In this document: piece by piece, positions 27,428 to 37,715 of the stretch
How the letters are laid out: each line of letters opens with the position of its first letter
Numbering within the stretch: the first letter of the stretch is position 1
NCBI GenBank assembly: GCA_000335715.1
Contig: AMYZ01000002.1
Location: 124,001 to 188,000 of the forward strand
Source of the DNA: a beta proteobacterium L13
GTDB taxonomy: Bacteria > Pseudomonadota > Gammaproteobacteria > Burkholderiales > Chromobacteriaceae
Direction of reading: 5' to 3'
DNA length: 64,000 nt
Program-made: the position numbers and the translations under genes
The notes under the pieces: generated by a model
Told to the model about the DNA's origin: nothing
Database searches by the model: none
What the model saw: only the letters and a program-made list of their open reading frames with translations

Positions 27428-27513
27428 AGTCGCGTATACCAGTAAATTGGGTACAATGCAGCGATTGTAACCGCTTTGCCCGGCCCCAACACGCGCCGGG
27501 CCGACACTGCCCG

Positions 27514-29700
27514 ATGCCGCCACGCTTCCGCCTATCGCCGCTCGCTGCGGCCATGTTTCCGCTGTTCCTGTGCACGCCGGCACTCGCCGATGCCTTGCCC
27601 ACCGGGGTTTTGCACGTCGAGGCTGACCGTATCGACGGCCAGATGGAGGTGCAGCTCAAAGCCGAAGGCAATGTCCGCGCCGAGCGGGATGGCCAAGAGT
27701 TTGAAGCAGACTGGCTGGAATACTACGTCGACAAGCAATACGTGCGGGCTGGTGAGCGCGCCACCATGCGCCAGGCGGGCAGTACGGTAGAAGGCGATAA
27801 CCTGGAGAGCTACCTGGACACCCAGACCGGTAGCGCCAGCCATGCCGACTTTGCTTTCCAGGAAAATGGCCGCGCCCTGCGCGGCAAGGCCGATACCCTG
27901 CGCATGCAGGGCAAGGGGCTGTACCAGCTGCAAGGCACGCGCGCCAATACCTGCGAGCCGAACGACGATTCCTGGTACCTGAAAGCCAGCACCATCGACC
28001 TGGACTACGGCCGCAACGTGGGCGTGGCGCGCAATGCGCGTATCGAATTCCAGGGCGTACCCATTCTGTACACGCCGTGGATCGACTTCCCGCTGGACGG
28101 CGGGCGCAAGAGCGGCCTGCTGTTTCCCACGGTGAAAACCGGTAGCGACGGCCTGCAGCTGGCCGTGCCCTACTACTGGAACATAGCGCCCAATATGGAC
28201 GCCACCATTACGCCCACCTATATGGCCCAGCGCGGCCTGATGCTGGGGGTGGAAGGGCGTTACCTGCAGCCGGACTACAGCGGCAAAATCACCACCGAAC
28301 AGCTGGACGACAGCAAGGCAGGCAAACAGCGCTCGCTGTGGCAGCTCAGCCATAGCCAGCGCTTGGGCAGCCAGCTCAGTGCCGGCCTGAACGGCACCCG
28401 GGTATCGGATAACGATTACTTCAAGGATTTTGGCGATCGCAACAGCGCCGCGGCCAACGTGAACCTGGTGCGCGAAGCCTGGCTGGCGTACACCCCTGGC
28501 TGGGCCAGCGTTACGGTGAAAGCCCAACGCTACCAGACCCTGCAAGACAGCACCGGCAGTGTGGACGAGCCCTATGCCCGCCTGCCGCAGATTGTCGCTA
28601 CCAGTAACCAGCAGCTGGGCGATTTCCGCCTGGCGCTGGAAAGCGAAGTCACCCGCTTTGATCACCGCACCAAGCTGAAAGGCTGGCGCACGGTAGCCTA
28701 CCCCAGCGTGAGCTGGGCACTGGAGCGACCGTGGGGCTTTTTCCGCCCCAAATTAGGCCTGCACCATACCCGTTACCAGCTCGATAGCTACAAAGGCAAG
28801 GCCGGCTATAACCTGGACCGCACCCTGCCGATTACCAGCCTGGACAGCGGCCTGGTGTTCGAACGAGACAGCACTCTGCAAGACCGGGCAGTCAGCCAGA
28901 CGCTGGAGCCGCGGCTGTACTACGTCAACATCCCCAGTACCGAACAAAGCAACCTGCCCAACTTCGATACCTCGGAAAACGACTTCAACTTTGCCCAGCT
29001 GTTCAGCGAAAACCGTTTTTCCGGCTATGACCGCATCAATGCGGCCAACCAGATTACCGCCGCCTTGACCAGCCGCCTGCTGGATAACGACAGCGGGCTG
29101 GAACGACTGCGTGTGGCCGTAGGTCAACGCTTCTATCTGGATAAAAGTGATACCACACTGGCTGGCAATACCACCCAGCGCAGCCAGGGCGGCTCCGACC
29201 TGTTGCTGACTCTGGGCGGCGACCTGAGCCGCGCTTTGCGCCTGGATGCCAGCTACCAGTACAACCAGACACTGGAGAAAACCGAGCGCTACAATGCCCA
29301 GCTGCGCTACAACCCTGCACCGGGCAAGGCCATCAGCGTGCGCTACCGCTATGGCCGCGACGAAGTTGTCGGCACCAGCAGCCAGCGCGATGTACTGCGC
29401 CAGCTGGATATCGCCGGGCAATGGCCGATTGCACGCCAATGGTACGCCGTCGCACGCCAGAACTACTCGCTGCGCGACAAGAAGGCACTGGAACAGCTGG
29501 CCGGCATCGAATATCAGCACGGCTGCTGGAGTGCGCGCCTGGTAGCACAGCACTATGTGACCGACCTGACCAAAACCAAGAACGCTTTCTTCCTGCAGCT
29601 GGAGCTCAAAGACCTCAGCAGCATAGGGAATAACCCACTGGAAACGCTGCGCCTGGCCATTCCGGGCTACAGCAAAATCAACGAGACTGCAGACAAATAA
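27514..29700 (+). CDS. lptD: LPS-assembly protein LptD
   Basis: Outer-membrane barrel that, with LptE, inserts lipopolysaccharide in the outer leaflet. The 728-residue precursor has a signal peptide ending near TPALA, an OstA-like N-terminal beta-jellyroll (about 30-140) and a large C-terminal barrel (about 190-728). In E. coli four cysteines form two disulfides. Here the mature protein has only two, at about 147 (NTCEPN) and 671 (HGCWS), so a single long-range disulfide is expected. The start lacks a strong ribosome binding site. It overlaps surA by one base (TAATG). Confidence 0.94.
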   Translation: MPPRFRLSPLAAAMFPLFLCTPALADALPTGVLHVEADRIDGQMEVQLKAEGNVRAERDGQEFEADWLEYYVDKQYVRAGERATMRQAGSTVEGDNLESYLDTQTGSASHADFAFQENGRALRGKADTLRMQGKGLYQLQGTRANTCEPNDDSWYLKASTIDLDYGRNVGVARNARIEFQGVPILYTPWIDFPLDGGRKSGLLFPTVKTGSDGLQLAVPYYWNIAPNMDATITPTYMAQRGLMLGVEGRYLQPDYSGKITTEQLDDSKAGKQRSLWQLSHSQRLGSQLSAGLNGTRVSDNDYFKDFGDRNSAAANVNLVREAWLAYTPGWASVTVKAQRYQTLQDSTGSVDEPYARLPQIVATSNQQLGDFRLALESEVTRFDHRTKLKGWRTVAYPSVSWALERPWGFFRPKLGLHHTRYQLDSYKGKAGYNLDRTLPITSLDSGLVFERDSTLQDRAVSQTLEPRLYYVNIPSTEQSNLPNFDTSENDFNFAQLFSENRFSGYDRINAANQITAALTSRLLDNDSGLERLRVAVGQRFYLDKSDTTLAGNTTQRSQGGSDLLLTLGGDLSRALRLDASYQYNQTLEKTERYNAQLRYNPAPGKAISVRYRYGRDEVVGTSSQRDVLRQLDIAGQWPIARQWYAVARQNYSLRDKKALEQLAGIEYQHGCWSARLVAQHYVTDLTKTKNAFFLQLELKDLSSIGNNPLETLRLAIPGYSKINETADK

Positions 29701-30977
29701 TGAAAAAGCTTTTTCTTGCCGCCTTTGCCTTTGCCTGCCTGGCCACACCGGCGCTGGCCATTTCCACCGTAGACCGCATCGTTGCCGTGGTGAACAACAG
29801 CGTCATTACTCAGTCCGAGCTGGCGCAACGGGTACAAAATGCCCAGGCCAACCTGCAACGCCAGAACATCGAGGCACCAGCCGCCGAAGTGCTGTCGCGC
29901 CAGGTGCTGGACATGATGATCAACGAACAGCTGCAACTGCAATACGCCAACAATAACGGCCTGCGTATCGGCGAGCTGGAGCTGGACCAGGCACTGCAAA
30001 GCATTGCCCAGCAAAACAAAACCGACCTGGCCGGCCTGCGTGCCCTGCTGGAAAAAGACGGCAGCAGCATTGCCAAGCTGCGCGAGCAGCTGCGCAGCGA
30101 CCTGCTGCTGGAGCGCATCAAGGAACGCGAAGTCAACAGCCGTGTGAATGTCACCGACCAGGAAGTCGCCCAGGTACAGCAAACCACCACCGGCCTGAAC
30201 CGCATCGAGTATCGTCTGGCAGCCATTCAGGTCAATATCCCCGAGCGCGCCACCCCGGCCCAGGTAGAAGAGCGCCGCCAGAAGCTGCTGAAAGCTGCCG
30301 CAGAAATCAAGGCAGGCAAATCGTTTGCTCAGGTAGCGGCGGCTTACTCCGAAGCCAGCAACGCCCTGCAAGGGGGGGATCTGGGCTGGCGTAATGCCAG
30401 CGCCCTGCCGCAAGACTTCATCCAGCTGCTGGACACCCTGCCCGTGGGCGGCGTTACCGAGCTGGTACGTGCCAGCGGCAGCCTGTACCTGTTCAAGCTG
30501 GTAGACAAGCGCGATAGCAGCGGCCCGCAATACGTGAAACAGCACAAGGTGCGCCATATTCTGGTGAAAACCAACGAAGCCACCTCGGACACCGATGCCT
30601 ACGCCCGCATCCTGCAAGTGCAAGACCGCATCAAGCGCGGCGCCAAGTTCGAAGACATGGCGCGCCAGTTCTCCGAAGACGGCTCTGCCTCGCTGGGTGG
30701 GGATCTGGGCTGGGTGAACGAAGGCGATACCGTGCCGGACTTCGAGCGTACCTTCCGCCAACTGCAAGCCAAACAAGTCAGCGCGCCGGTAAAAACCCCG
30801 TTTGGCTGGCACCTGATCCTGCTGGAAGATGTGCGTAGCCAGGATGTCTCCACCGACCGCGAAAAACTGGTGGTCAAGCAGCAGATTCGCCAGCGCAAGA
30901 TCGAGCAAAGCTACATCGACTGGCTGGAGCAGCTACGCGCCAGTGCCTTTATCGACGACCGCCTGGTAGAAAAATAA
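29700..30977 (+). CDS. surA: Periplasmic chaperone/peptidyl-prolyl isomerase SurA
   Basis: Escorts outer-membrane proteins, LptD among them, across the periplasm. The 425-residue precursor has a signal peptide [20 protein letters not shown], the SurA N-terminal domain ([17 protein letters not shown]), and two parvulin domains (about 175-275, [13 protein letters not shown]...; about 285-385, [16 protein letters not shown]...[16 protein letters not shown]). A C-terminal helix follows. Its ATG overlaps the lptD stop, so the two are co-translated. Confidence 0.95.
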   Translation: MKKLFLAAFAFACLATPALAISTVDRIVAVVNNSVITQSELAQRVQNAQANLQRQNIEAPAAEVLSRQVLDMMINEQLQLQYANNNGLRIGELELDQALQSIAQQNKTDLAGLRALLEKDGSSIAKLREQLRSDLLLERIKEREVNSRVNVTDQEVAQVQQTTTGLNRIEYRLAAIQVNIPERATPAQVEERRQKLLKAAAEIKAGKSFAQVAAAYSEASNALQGGDLGWRNASALPQDFIQLLDTLPVGGVTELVRASGSLYLFKLVDKRDSSGPQYVKQHKVRHILVKTNEATSDTDAYARILQVQDRIKRGAKFEDMARQFSEDGSASLGGDLGWVNEGDTVPDFERTFRQLQAKQVSAPVKTPFGWHLILLEDVRSQDVSTDREKLVVKQQIRQRKIEQSYIDWLEQLRASAFIDDRLVEK

Positions 30978-30999
30978 GCCGGGCCACGCCCCCCATGCC

Positions 31000-31026
31000 A
31001 AGCCGATCCCTGCATCGGCTTTTTTT
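31000..31026 (+). terminator. Terminator between surA and pdxA
   Basis: An 8-bp stem AAGCCGAT/ATCGGCTT with a 6-base loop, then TTTTT. It sits between co-directional surA and pdxA, so pdxA would depend on readthrough or on its own promoter. Confidence 0.75.
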
Positions 31027-31038
31027 ACGGAAGCCGCC

Positions 31039-32022
31039 ATGCCCTCCTCCCGCCCCGTATTGGCCATTACCGCCGGCGAGCCTGCCGGCATCGGCCCCGA
31101 CCTGGTGCTGCGCCTACCCGAACTGGGCCTGCCGGCGCACCTGGTCGTGATCGCCGACAAACACCTGCTGGCCAGCCGCGCCGCCCAGCTGGGCTTGCCT
31201 ACACCGCTGTGCGACTACCACCCCGGACAAGCCGCCCCCGCCGGCGCGCTGGAGGTATGGCACGTACCGTTGGCCGCAGCAGCCACGGCAGGGCAGCTGG
31301 ATGCGGCCAACGGCCGCTATGTGCTGGCTACGCTGGATGTGGCGATAGACGGCTGTGTGCGCGGCGAATTTGCCGCCATGGTGACTGCGCCGGTACACAA
31401 GGGCGTGATCAACGATGCCGGTATCGCCTTCAGCGGCCATACCGAATACCTGGCCGAGCGCACCGCTACGCCCAAGGTGGTGATGATGCTGGCCGGGGCC
31501 GGCATGCGCGTGGCGCTGGCCACCACCCACCTGCCGCTGCGTGCCGTGGCCGATGCCATTACCCGCGACAGCCTGCGCGAGGTCATCACCATCCTGCACG
31601 CCGACCTGGTGGCCAAATTCGGCATCGCGGCACCGCGCATTCTGGTGGCCGGGCTGAACCCGCACGCCGGTGAAAGCGGCCACATGGGGCGCGAGGAAAT
31701 CGACGTGATCGAGCCGGTGCTGAGCGAGCTGCGCGCCGAGGGCATGCAGCTGATCGGCCCGCTACCCGCCGACACCCTGTTCAACCCCGACAAGCTCTCC
31801 AGCGCCGACGCCGTGCTGGCCATGTACCATGACCAGGGCCTGCCGGTGCTCAAGCACGCCAGCTTCGGTGCCGGTATCAACATTACGCTGGGCCTGCCCA
31901 TCATCCGCACCTCGGTAGACCACGGCACCGCGCTGGACCTGGCCGGCAGCGGCCGCGCCGACCCCGGCAGCCTGTTTGAAGCCTGCCAGCTCGCCTGCCA
32001 GCTGGCACAGCACGGCCAATAG
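31039..32022 (+). CDS. pdxA: 4-hydroxythreonine-4-phosphate dehydrogenase PdxA
   Basis: Enzyme of pyridoxal phosphate synthesis; it oxidises 4-phosphohydroxy-L-threonine. The 327-residue product has [40 protein letters not shown] with a metal-binding His, [31 protein letters not shown] with the second metal His, and [16 protein letters not shown]. Full length. ATG 31039 has a GGAAG site. surA-pdxA adjacency is ancient in proteobacteria. The usual next gene, rsmA, is not here. Confidence 0.95.
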   Translation: MPSSRPVLAITAGEPAGIGPDLVLRLPELGLPAHLVVIADKHLLASRAAQLGLPTPLCDYHPGQAAPAGALEVWHVPLAAAATAGQLDAANGRYVLATLDVAIDGCVRGEFAAMVTAPVHKGVINDAGIAFSGHTEYLAERTATPKVVMMLAGAGMRVALATTHLPLRAVADAITRDSLREVITILHADLVAKFGIAAPRILVAGLNPHAGESGHMGREEIDVIEPVLSELRAEGMQLIGPLPADTLFNPDKLSSADAVLAMYHDQGLPVLKHASFGAGINITLGLPIIRTSVDHGTALDLAGSGRADPGSLFEACQLACQLAQHGQ

Positions 32023-32271
32023 CAGAATCTGTGGTGGCATTGGCCTGCGGCAAAACGCACGCCCCGGCACGATGCCACCCCATATCCCGCCATTGCGGCA
32101 TAATGCACCGGTTTTTGTAGCCACCGCGCTACATTCATGCGGATCGTGACAGATTTACCGTATCCAAACTACATTCTCCCTATAACCCTGACGTTAGCGG
32201 CATTTTTCGCGGCGCAACATTTCGGCTACTATTTCGGGAATTATCCAAAACTTGCCGAAGTTCAGGGACAT

Positions 32272-35200
32272 ATGAGCAACACCACCCAGCAGCGTGTACG
32301 GGAAATTCCGTACAACTACACCTCGTATTCGGATCGCGAGATCATCATCCGCCTTTTGGGCGCACCCATGTGGCAACTGCTTGAAGAACTGCGGGCAGAG
32401 CGGAAAACAGGCCGCTCTGCCCGTATGCTTTTCGAGGTACTGGGTGATATCTGGGTGGTAGACCGCAATCCCTACCTGGTAGACGACCTGCTGGACAACC
32501 CGCAGCGCCTCACCGCGCTGGTAGGTGCCCTGCGCCACCGCCTGGGCGAAGTGGAAAAACGCCGCGACGGCAACGACAAGGTTGGCCGCATGATTGCCGC
32601 CGCCTACGCCGCCGTGGACAGCTTCGAGCAGCAGTTTGGCGAAACGCGCGAGCTGCGCGCCGCCATCCTCAAACGCCTGGGCAAAATCACCCGCCGCGAC
32701 AATATCCTGTTTGACGGCCTGGCCCGCGTATCGCACGTTACCGACGCCACCGACTGGCGCGTAGAGTACCCGTTTGTGGTGCTGTGCCCGGACACCGAAG
32801 CCGAAATCGCCCCGCTGGTAAAAGCCTGTATCGAGCTCAAGCTCACCATCATCCCGCGTGGTGGTGGTACCGGCTACACCGGCGGTGCCGTACCGCTGGA
32901 CCGCCGCAGCGCCGTGATCAACACCGAGAAAATGGACCGCCACCTGGGCGTGGAATTCGTCGAGCTGCCAGGCCTGGACGGCAAGCGCGCCACCATCCAG
33001 TGCGGCGCCGGTGTGGTCACCGCCCGCGTGGCGGAAGCAGCCGGCGCGGCCGGCCTGGTATTTGCCGTGGACCCGACCTCGGCCGAGGCGTCCTGTATCG
33101 GCGGCAACATCGCCATGAACGCCGGCGGCAAAAAAGCCGTGCTGTGGGGTACCACGCTGGACAACCTGGCCAGCTGGAAAATGGTGGACCCGAACGGCAA
33201 CTGGATGTTCGTGGAACGCATCGGCCACAACTACGGCAAGATCCACGACGTGGACACCGCCACCTTCCGCGTCACCCGCCTGCAGGACGACGGCAAGACC
33301 GTGATCAGCAGCGAAGAGCTGGTGATCCCCGGCAAGGCTTTCCGCAAGGTGGGCCTGGGCAAGGATGTCACCGACAAATTCCTGGCCGGCCTGCCCGGCG
33401 TGCAGAAGGAAGGCACCGACGGCATCATCACCAGCGCACGCTTCGTGCTGCACCGCATGCCGGCGCACATTCGCACTGTCTGTCTGGAGTTCTTCGGCAC
33501 CGTAGCCGAAGCCACCCCGGCGATTGTGGAAATCACCGACTACTTCAAGCCCAATGGCGCCGGCCTGGCCGCTGGCGTACAGCTGGCCGGCCTGGAGCAC
33601 CTGGACTGGCGCTACGTGCGCGCTGTGGGCTACGCCACCAAGGCCAAGGGCCGTGGCCGCCCGAAAATGGTGCTGATCGCCGACATCGTGTCGGATAACG
33701 AAAACGCCGTCGCCGAGGCCGCCAGCCAGGTGGTGCGCTACGCCAACGCCCGCCACGGTGAAGGCTTCATTGCCGTCACCCCCGAGGCGCGCAAGACCTT
33801 CTGGCTGGACCGCAGCCGCACCGCAGCCATTGCCCGCCACACCAACGCCTTCAAGATCAACGAGGACGTGGTGATTCCGCTGGACCGCCTGGGCGACTAC
33901 AGCGACGGCATCGAGCGCATCAACATCGAGCTGTCCGTGGCCAGTAAGATCAAGCTGCTGGACCAGCTGGCCGAGTTCTTCCACGGCCGCCTGCCGGTGG
34001 ATACCGAAGGCGGCACGCTGTCGGCCGACGAGCTGATCGGCGACCGCCGCGAAAGCGCGCTGGAGCTGATCACCGCCGTGCGTAGCCGCTGGCAGTGGCT
34101 GCTGGACAACCTGGACACGCCGCTGGCCGAGTACACCCAGGGTTGGCCGCAAGCCCCGCTGGAAGACGCTGCGGCCAACCCGGCCGCTAGCGTGTTCATC
34201 GCCATGCGCGACTTCAAGCTGCGCGTGAGCTGGAAGCGCGAGCTGCAAGGCGAGCTGCTGGCGCTGTTTGCCGGCAAGGCCGACAGCACCATTACCGAAG
34301 CCATCGGCCTGATCCAGCAAAAAGTACTGCGCGGCCGCGCCTTCGTGGCGCTGCACATGCACGCCGGCGACGGTAACGTACACACCAACCTGCCGGTGAA
34401 CTCGGACGACTACGAGATGCTGCAAACCGCGCACCGTGCGGTAGAGCGCATCATGAAACTGGCACGCAGCCTGAACGGTGTGATCTCCGGCGAACACGGC
34501 ATCGGCATCACCAAGCTGGAATTCCTCACCGAAGAAGAAATCCAGCCCTTCCGCGACTACAAGGCGCGCGTGGACCCGAACGGCCACTTCAACAAGGGCA
34601 AGCTGCTGCCGGGTGCAGACCTCAGCATGGCCTACACGCCATCGTTCTCGCTGCTGGGCGCCGAATCGCTGATTCTGGAGCAATCCGACCTGGGCGCCAT
34701 CAGCGACTCGGTGAAAGACTGCCTGCGCTGTGGCAAATGCAAACCGGTGTGCTCCACCCACGTGCCGCGCGCCAACCTGCTGTACAGCCCGCGTAACAAG
34801 ATTCTGGGCGTGGGCCTGCTGACCGAGGCCTTCCTGTACGAAGAACAAACCCGTCGTGGCGTCAGCCTCAAGCACTTTGAGGAGCTGTCCGACGTGGCCG
34901 ACCACTGCACCGTATGCCACCGCTGCGTGAAGCCGTGCCCGGTGAAGATCGACTTCGGCGATGTGTCGGTCGCCATGCGCAACTTCCTGCGCAAGACCGG
35001 CAACAAGAAGTTCAACCCCGGCACCGCGCTGGGCATGGCCTTCCTCACCGCCAAAGACCCGGCCACCATCAAAGGCATCCGCGCCGGCCTGGTGGGCGGC
35101 GCCTACAAACTGCAACGCCTGGGCAACAGCATCGGCAAAAAGCTGGGGCTCACCGGCAGCCAAACCGCGCAGCCGCCAGCCACCATCGGCAAACCCGAAG

Positions 35201-36117
35201 TGAAGGCGCAGGTCATCCACTTCATCAACAAGCCGATGCCGGGCGGCCTGCCCAAGAAAACCGCGCGTGCGCTGCTGGACGTGGAAGACGCCAACGTGAT
35301 TCCGGTGATCCGCAACCCGAAAGTCAGCGAAGACGCCGAAGCGGTGTTCTACTTCCCCGGCTGCGGTTCCGAGCGCCTGTTCAGCCAGGTGGGTCTGGCC
35401 ACCCAGGCCATGCTGTGGCACGTGGGCACGCAAACCGTGCTGCCGCCGGGCTACCTGTGCTGCGGCTACCCGCAGACCAGCGCCGGCTACAAGGACAAAG
35501 GCGACGAGATCACCACCGAGAACCGCGTGCTGTTCCATCGCATGGCCAACACGCTGAACTACCTGGACATCAAGACCGTGGTAGTCAGCTGTGGCACCTG
35601 CTACGACCAGCTGGCCAACTACCGCTTCGAGGAGATTTTCCCCGGCTGCCGCATCATCGACATCCACGAATACCTGATGGAAAAAGGCCTGAAACTGGAC
35701 GGCGTCAGCGGTCAGAAGTATATGTACCACGACCCGTGCCACACCCCGATGAAGGCCTACCAGCCGATCAAGGTAGTCAACGAGCTGATGGGCGGCGGCG
35801 TGGTGCAGAACGACCGTTGCTGCGGCGAATCCGGCACCTTTGCCGCCAGCCGCCCCGACATTGCCACCCAGGTGCGCTTCCGCAAGGAAGAGGAAATCAA
35901 CAAAGACCTGGCCAAGGTCGGCGCCAGCGACAAGCCGGTGAAGATCCTGACCTCCTGCCCGTCCTGCCTGCAGGGCCTGAGCCGCTACAGCGATGACACC
36001 GGCACCCAGGCTGATTACATCGTGGTAGAGATGGCCAAGCACATCCTGGGCGACAACTGGATGAAAGAGTACGTGGACAACGCCCGTAACGGCGGCGTGG
36101 AGCGCGTGCTGCTGTAA
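32272..36117 (+). CDS. Giant FAD/FMN-binding and 4Fe-4S oxidoreductase (DUF3683 family)
   Basis: A 1281-residue fusion related to glycolate oxidase/D-lactate dehydrogenase systems. An N-terminal DUF3683 segment ([17 protein letters not shown]) is followed by a FAD_binding_4 domain ([16 protein letters not shown]), a FAD-oxidase C-terminal domain ([23 protein letters not shown]), a two-cluster ferredoxin domain ([22 protein letters not shown]), and a heterodisulfide-reductase-like region with CCG motifs ([28 protein letters not shown]). It is likely a membrane-associated dehydrogenase of a D-2-hydroxy acid. ATG 32272 has AGGGA upstream; the earlier in-frame ATG at 32137 is less likely. The 249-base gap before it shows no other gene. 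Confidence 0.9.
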   Translation: MSNTTQQRVREIPYNYTSYSDREIIIRLLGAPMWQLLEELRAERKTGRSARMLFEVLGDIWVVDRNPYLVDDLLDNPQRLTALVGALRHRLGEVEKRRDGNDKVGRMIAAAYAAVDSFEQQFGETRELRAAILKRLGKITRRDNILFDGLARVSHVTDATDWRVEYPFVVLCPDTEAEIAPLVKACIELKLTIIPRGGGTGYTGGAVPLDRRSAVINTEKMDRHLGVEFVELPGLDGKRATIQCGAGVVTARVAEAAGAAGLVFAVDPTSAEASCIGGNIAMNAGGKKAVLWGTTLDNLASWKMVDPNGNWMFVERIGHNYGKIHDVDTATFRVTRLQDDGKTVISSEELVIPGKAFRKVGLGKDVTDKFLAGLPGVQKEGTDGIITSARFVLHRMPAHIRTVCLEFFGTVAEATPAIVEITDYFKPNGAGLAAGVQLAGLEHLDWRYVRAVGYATKAKGRGRPKMVLIADIVSDNENAVAEAASQVVRYANARHGEGFIAVTPEARKTFWLDRSRTAAIARHTNAFKINEDVVIPLDRLGDYSDGIERINIELSVASKIKLLDQLAEFFHGRLPVDTEGGTLSADELIGDRRESALELITAVRSRWQWLLDNLDTPLAEYTQGWPQAPLEDAAANPAASVFIAMRDFKLRVSWKRELQGELLALFAGKADSTITEAIGLIQQKVLRGRAFVALHMHAGDGNVHTNLPVNSDDYEMLQTAHRAVERIMKLARSLNGVISGEHGIGITKLEFLTEEEIQPFRDYKARVDPNGHFNKGKLLPGADLSMAYTPSFSLLGAESLILEQSDLGAISDSVKDCLRCGKCKPVCSTHVPRANLLYSPRNKILGVGLLTEAFLYEEQTRRGVSLKHFEELSDVADHCTVCHRCVKPCPVKIDFGDVSVAMRNFLRKTGNKKFNPGTALGMAFLTAKDPATIKGIRAGLVGGAYKLQRLGNSIGKKLGLTGSQTAQPPATIGKPEVKAQVIHFINKPMPGGLPKKTARALLDVEDANVIPVIRNPKVSEDAEAVFYFPGCGSERLFSQVGLATQAMLWHVGTQTVLPPGYLCCGYPQTSAGYKDKGDEITTENRVLFHRMANTLNYLDIKTVVVSCGTCYDQLANYRFEEIFPGCRIIDIHEYLMEKGLKLDGVSGQKYMYHDPCHTPMKAYQPIKVVNELMGGGVVQNDRCCGESGTFAASRPDIATQVRFRKEEEINKDLAKVGASDKPVKILTSCPSCLQGLSRYSDDTGTQADYIVVEMAKHILGDNWMKEYVDNARNGGVERVLL
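32578..32590 (-). repeat. Exact copy of the 13-mer repeat AAGGTTGGCCGCA
   Basis: Inside the giant oxidoreductase gene, read AAG GTT GGC CGC A and coding Lys-Val-Gly-Arg. This is a different frame from the copies in nadV, proA and the PglL-like gene. Confidence 0.82.
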
Positions 36118-36133
36118 CAGCCACGTTGGCCGC

Positions 36134-36177
36134 AAAGCGGCGTGCCGGTGCTTTCCAGGCCGGCACGCCGCTTTTTT
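36134..36177 (+). terminator. Strong terminator after the giant oxidoreductase gene
   Basis: A 15-bp stem from AAAGCGGCGTGCCGG and its complement (36160-36174), then TTT. A motif copy (GTTGGCCGCA, 36125-36134) abuts its left side and an exact copy in the other orientation lies 8 bases past it. Confidence 0.88.
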
Positions 36178-36184
36178 GCTATGC

Positions 36185-36197
36185 TGCGGCCAACCTT
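36185..36197 (+). repeat. Exact copy of the 13-mer repeat TGCGGCCAACCTT
   Basis: Intergenic, between the terminator and the GyrI-like gene. It forms a widely spaced inverted pair with the copy at 36125, around the terminator. Confidence 0.85.
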
Positions 36198-36217
36198 ACC
36201 CGCCAGCGGAGCCCGCC

Positions 36218-36688
36218 ATGCAAACCCCTACCCTTGTGACCCACCCCGCCTTCCGCGTCATCGGCATGGCCTGGACCAGCCCGGCTGACGGCACCATCCC
36301 CGAGCTATGGCAACGCTTCGTGCCGCGCATTGCCGAAGCGCAGCCGCTAAGCGACGCCAGCTACGGTATCTGCCAGGCGCAGGCCGACGGCCAGTTCCGC
36401 TACATTGCCGCGGTAGCCGTGGCCGCCGATACCCCGGTGCCGGACGGTATGGTGGCACTGGACGTGCCGGAGCAAGATTACGCCATCGTCGAACACCGCG
36501 GCCCGGTACGCGGCCTGCCGGATACCTTCCGCGCAGCCTATACCGAGTGGCTGCCGGAAGCCGGCCTGGCCGCCGTGGCCGGCATCGAGTTCGAGTACAT
36601 GGACGCCCGCTTTTTGGGGCCGGAGCACGCCGACAGCGTAGTCGAGCTGTACATCCCGGTGAGCGCCGACGACAGCGACGAAGGCTGA
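36218..36688 (+). CDS. GyrI-like / AraC effector-binding domain protein
   Basis: A 156-residue single-domain protein of the SOUL/GyrI-like small-molecule-binding fold. It has FRVIGMAWTSPADGTIPELWQRFVPRIAE, YGICQAQADGQFRYIAAVAV, YAIVEHRGPVRGLPDTFRAAYTEWLPEAG and the terminal Glu-rich strand VELYIPV. There is no DNA-binding domain. Relatives bind hydrophobic cations or gyrase; the ligand here is unknown. ATG 36218 has a GGAG site. Confidence 0.85.
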   Translation: MQTPTLVTHPAFRVIGMAWTSPADGTIPELWQRFVPRIAEAQPLSDASYGICQAQADGQFRYIAAVAVAADTPVPDGMVALDVPEQDYAIVEHRGPVRGLPDTFRAAYTEWLPEAGLAAVAGIEFEYMDARFLGPEHADSVVELYIPVSADDSDEG

Positions 36689-36702
36689 GCCCGGCTACCT
36701 GC

Positions 36703-36744
36703 CATGAAAAAAGCCTGCAGCACACGCTGCAGGCTTTTTTCATG
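36703..36744. terminator. Bidirectional terminator
   Basis: A very long perfect stem: CATG, six A, GCCTGCAGC, a 4-base loop ACAC, then the exact complement ending in six T and CATG (19 bp). It separates the converging GyrI-like and EAL genes. Confidence 0.9.
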
Positions 36745-36759
36745 ACTATTGCGGCTACG

Positions 36760-37545
36760 CTACACCAGCTCTTCCACCCGCAGCTCGGCCGGCATGCCCA
36801 GATAAAACCCCTGGTACAGCTCCAGCCCCAGGGCTTGCATGGCCAGGTGTTGCTCGGCAGTTTCTACGCCCTCGATCAGCATGCGGCTGCCAATCTGCCA
36901 GCCTTGCTCCAGCACCCGCTGCAAGCGGCCGTTATCACCCTGCATATAATCCAGCAGCAAGCTGCGATCGATCTTGATGATGTCGGGGCACAGCGCCCTC
37001 ACCCGCCCCTGGCTGGACGACACGGCACCGAAATCATCCAGCGCCACACCAAAACCCGCCGCCTTGGCCCCGCGCAGGCTACCGGCCAGTTGCAGCGGGC
37101 TTTGCTCGATCTCGTACTCCAGCACCTCCAGAATCACCTGCGAGGTCTCCAGCCCCAGATCGATACAACGCCGGACCATCAACTCGAAGTTATTGCCGTA
37201 CCCCTTGTCGTGCAACAGCGTATTGGGGATCAGGTTAAGGTTAAGACAGCCAGCCACCCGCGCCTGGGCAAAGTTGCGAAAGTGCAGCACCCGCGACAGA
37301 CGGTCGGCATCGATCTGGTCATCGGTATCCAGGCTATGGAAAAACAGGTCTGGCCGCAGCTGCCGCCCCTGCGGGTCGTATACCCGCAACAGCGCCTCGT
37401 AGCCAAAAATGCTGCCGCTGCGATAAAACAGCGGCTGAAACACGCTCTGCAGACGATAGTCGGCGAAACGGGCGCAATAGCGGCCATCAGCGTCGCGAAA
37501 CAGCAAACGCTCGAATGCCTGCTGGGTAGTAAGCTGAACCATCAT
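36760..37545 (-). CDS. EAL-domain protein, probable c-di-GMP phosphodiesterase
   Basis: A 261-residue stand-alone EAL domain that would hydrolyse c-di-GMP. The catalytic set looks intact: GYEALLR (EAL), NLNLIPNTL, ILEVLEYE, VALDDFGA (DDFG), IIKIDRSLL (Lys) and LIEGVETAEQH. It ends QGFYLGMPAELRVEELV. There is no sensor or membrane segment. ATG 37545 (or 37542) with AGGA upstream is preferred over the in-frame TTG at 37593. It could act with the PilZ and GGDEF proteins of this window, but no operon link is seen. Confidence 0.9.
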   Translation of the reverse strand: MMVQLTTQQAFERLLFRDADGRYCARFADYRLQSVFQPLFYRSGSIFGYEALLRVYDPQGRQLRPDLFFHSLDTDDQIDADRLSRVLHFRNFAQARVAGCLNLNLIPNTLLHDKGYGNNFELMVRRCIDLGLETSQVILEVLEYEIEQSPLQLAGSLRGAKAAGFGVALDDFGAVSSSQGRVRALCPDIIKIDRSLLLDYMQGDNGRLQRVLEQGWQIGSRMLIEGVETAEQHLAMQALGLELYQGFYLGMPAELRVEELV

Positions 37546-37715
37546 CCATCCTGCGGGTACGGGTTGAGCAGCATAGCAATGCTTGTCAGACAATCGTAAA
37601 AAATGCTGGCCTTAATAAGCATTGCTTACACATCAGCGCATTAATTCTTGTAACTACACTATAGAATCCTGCAGAGCTTGTGCCACAATCCCTGCAACAA
37701 TGTCAGGAGCATGCC

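Noticed and set aside
32194-36135. 1313-codon open frame on the minus strand opposite the giant oxidoreductase gene
   Set aside because: It mirrors the plus-strand gene in a GC-rich genome, has no recognisable domain and is rich in His/Val/Gln typical of antisense frames.
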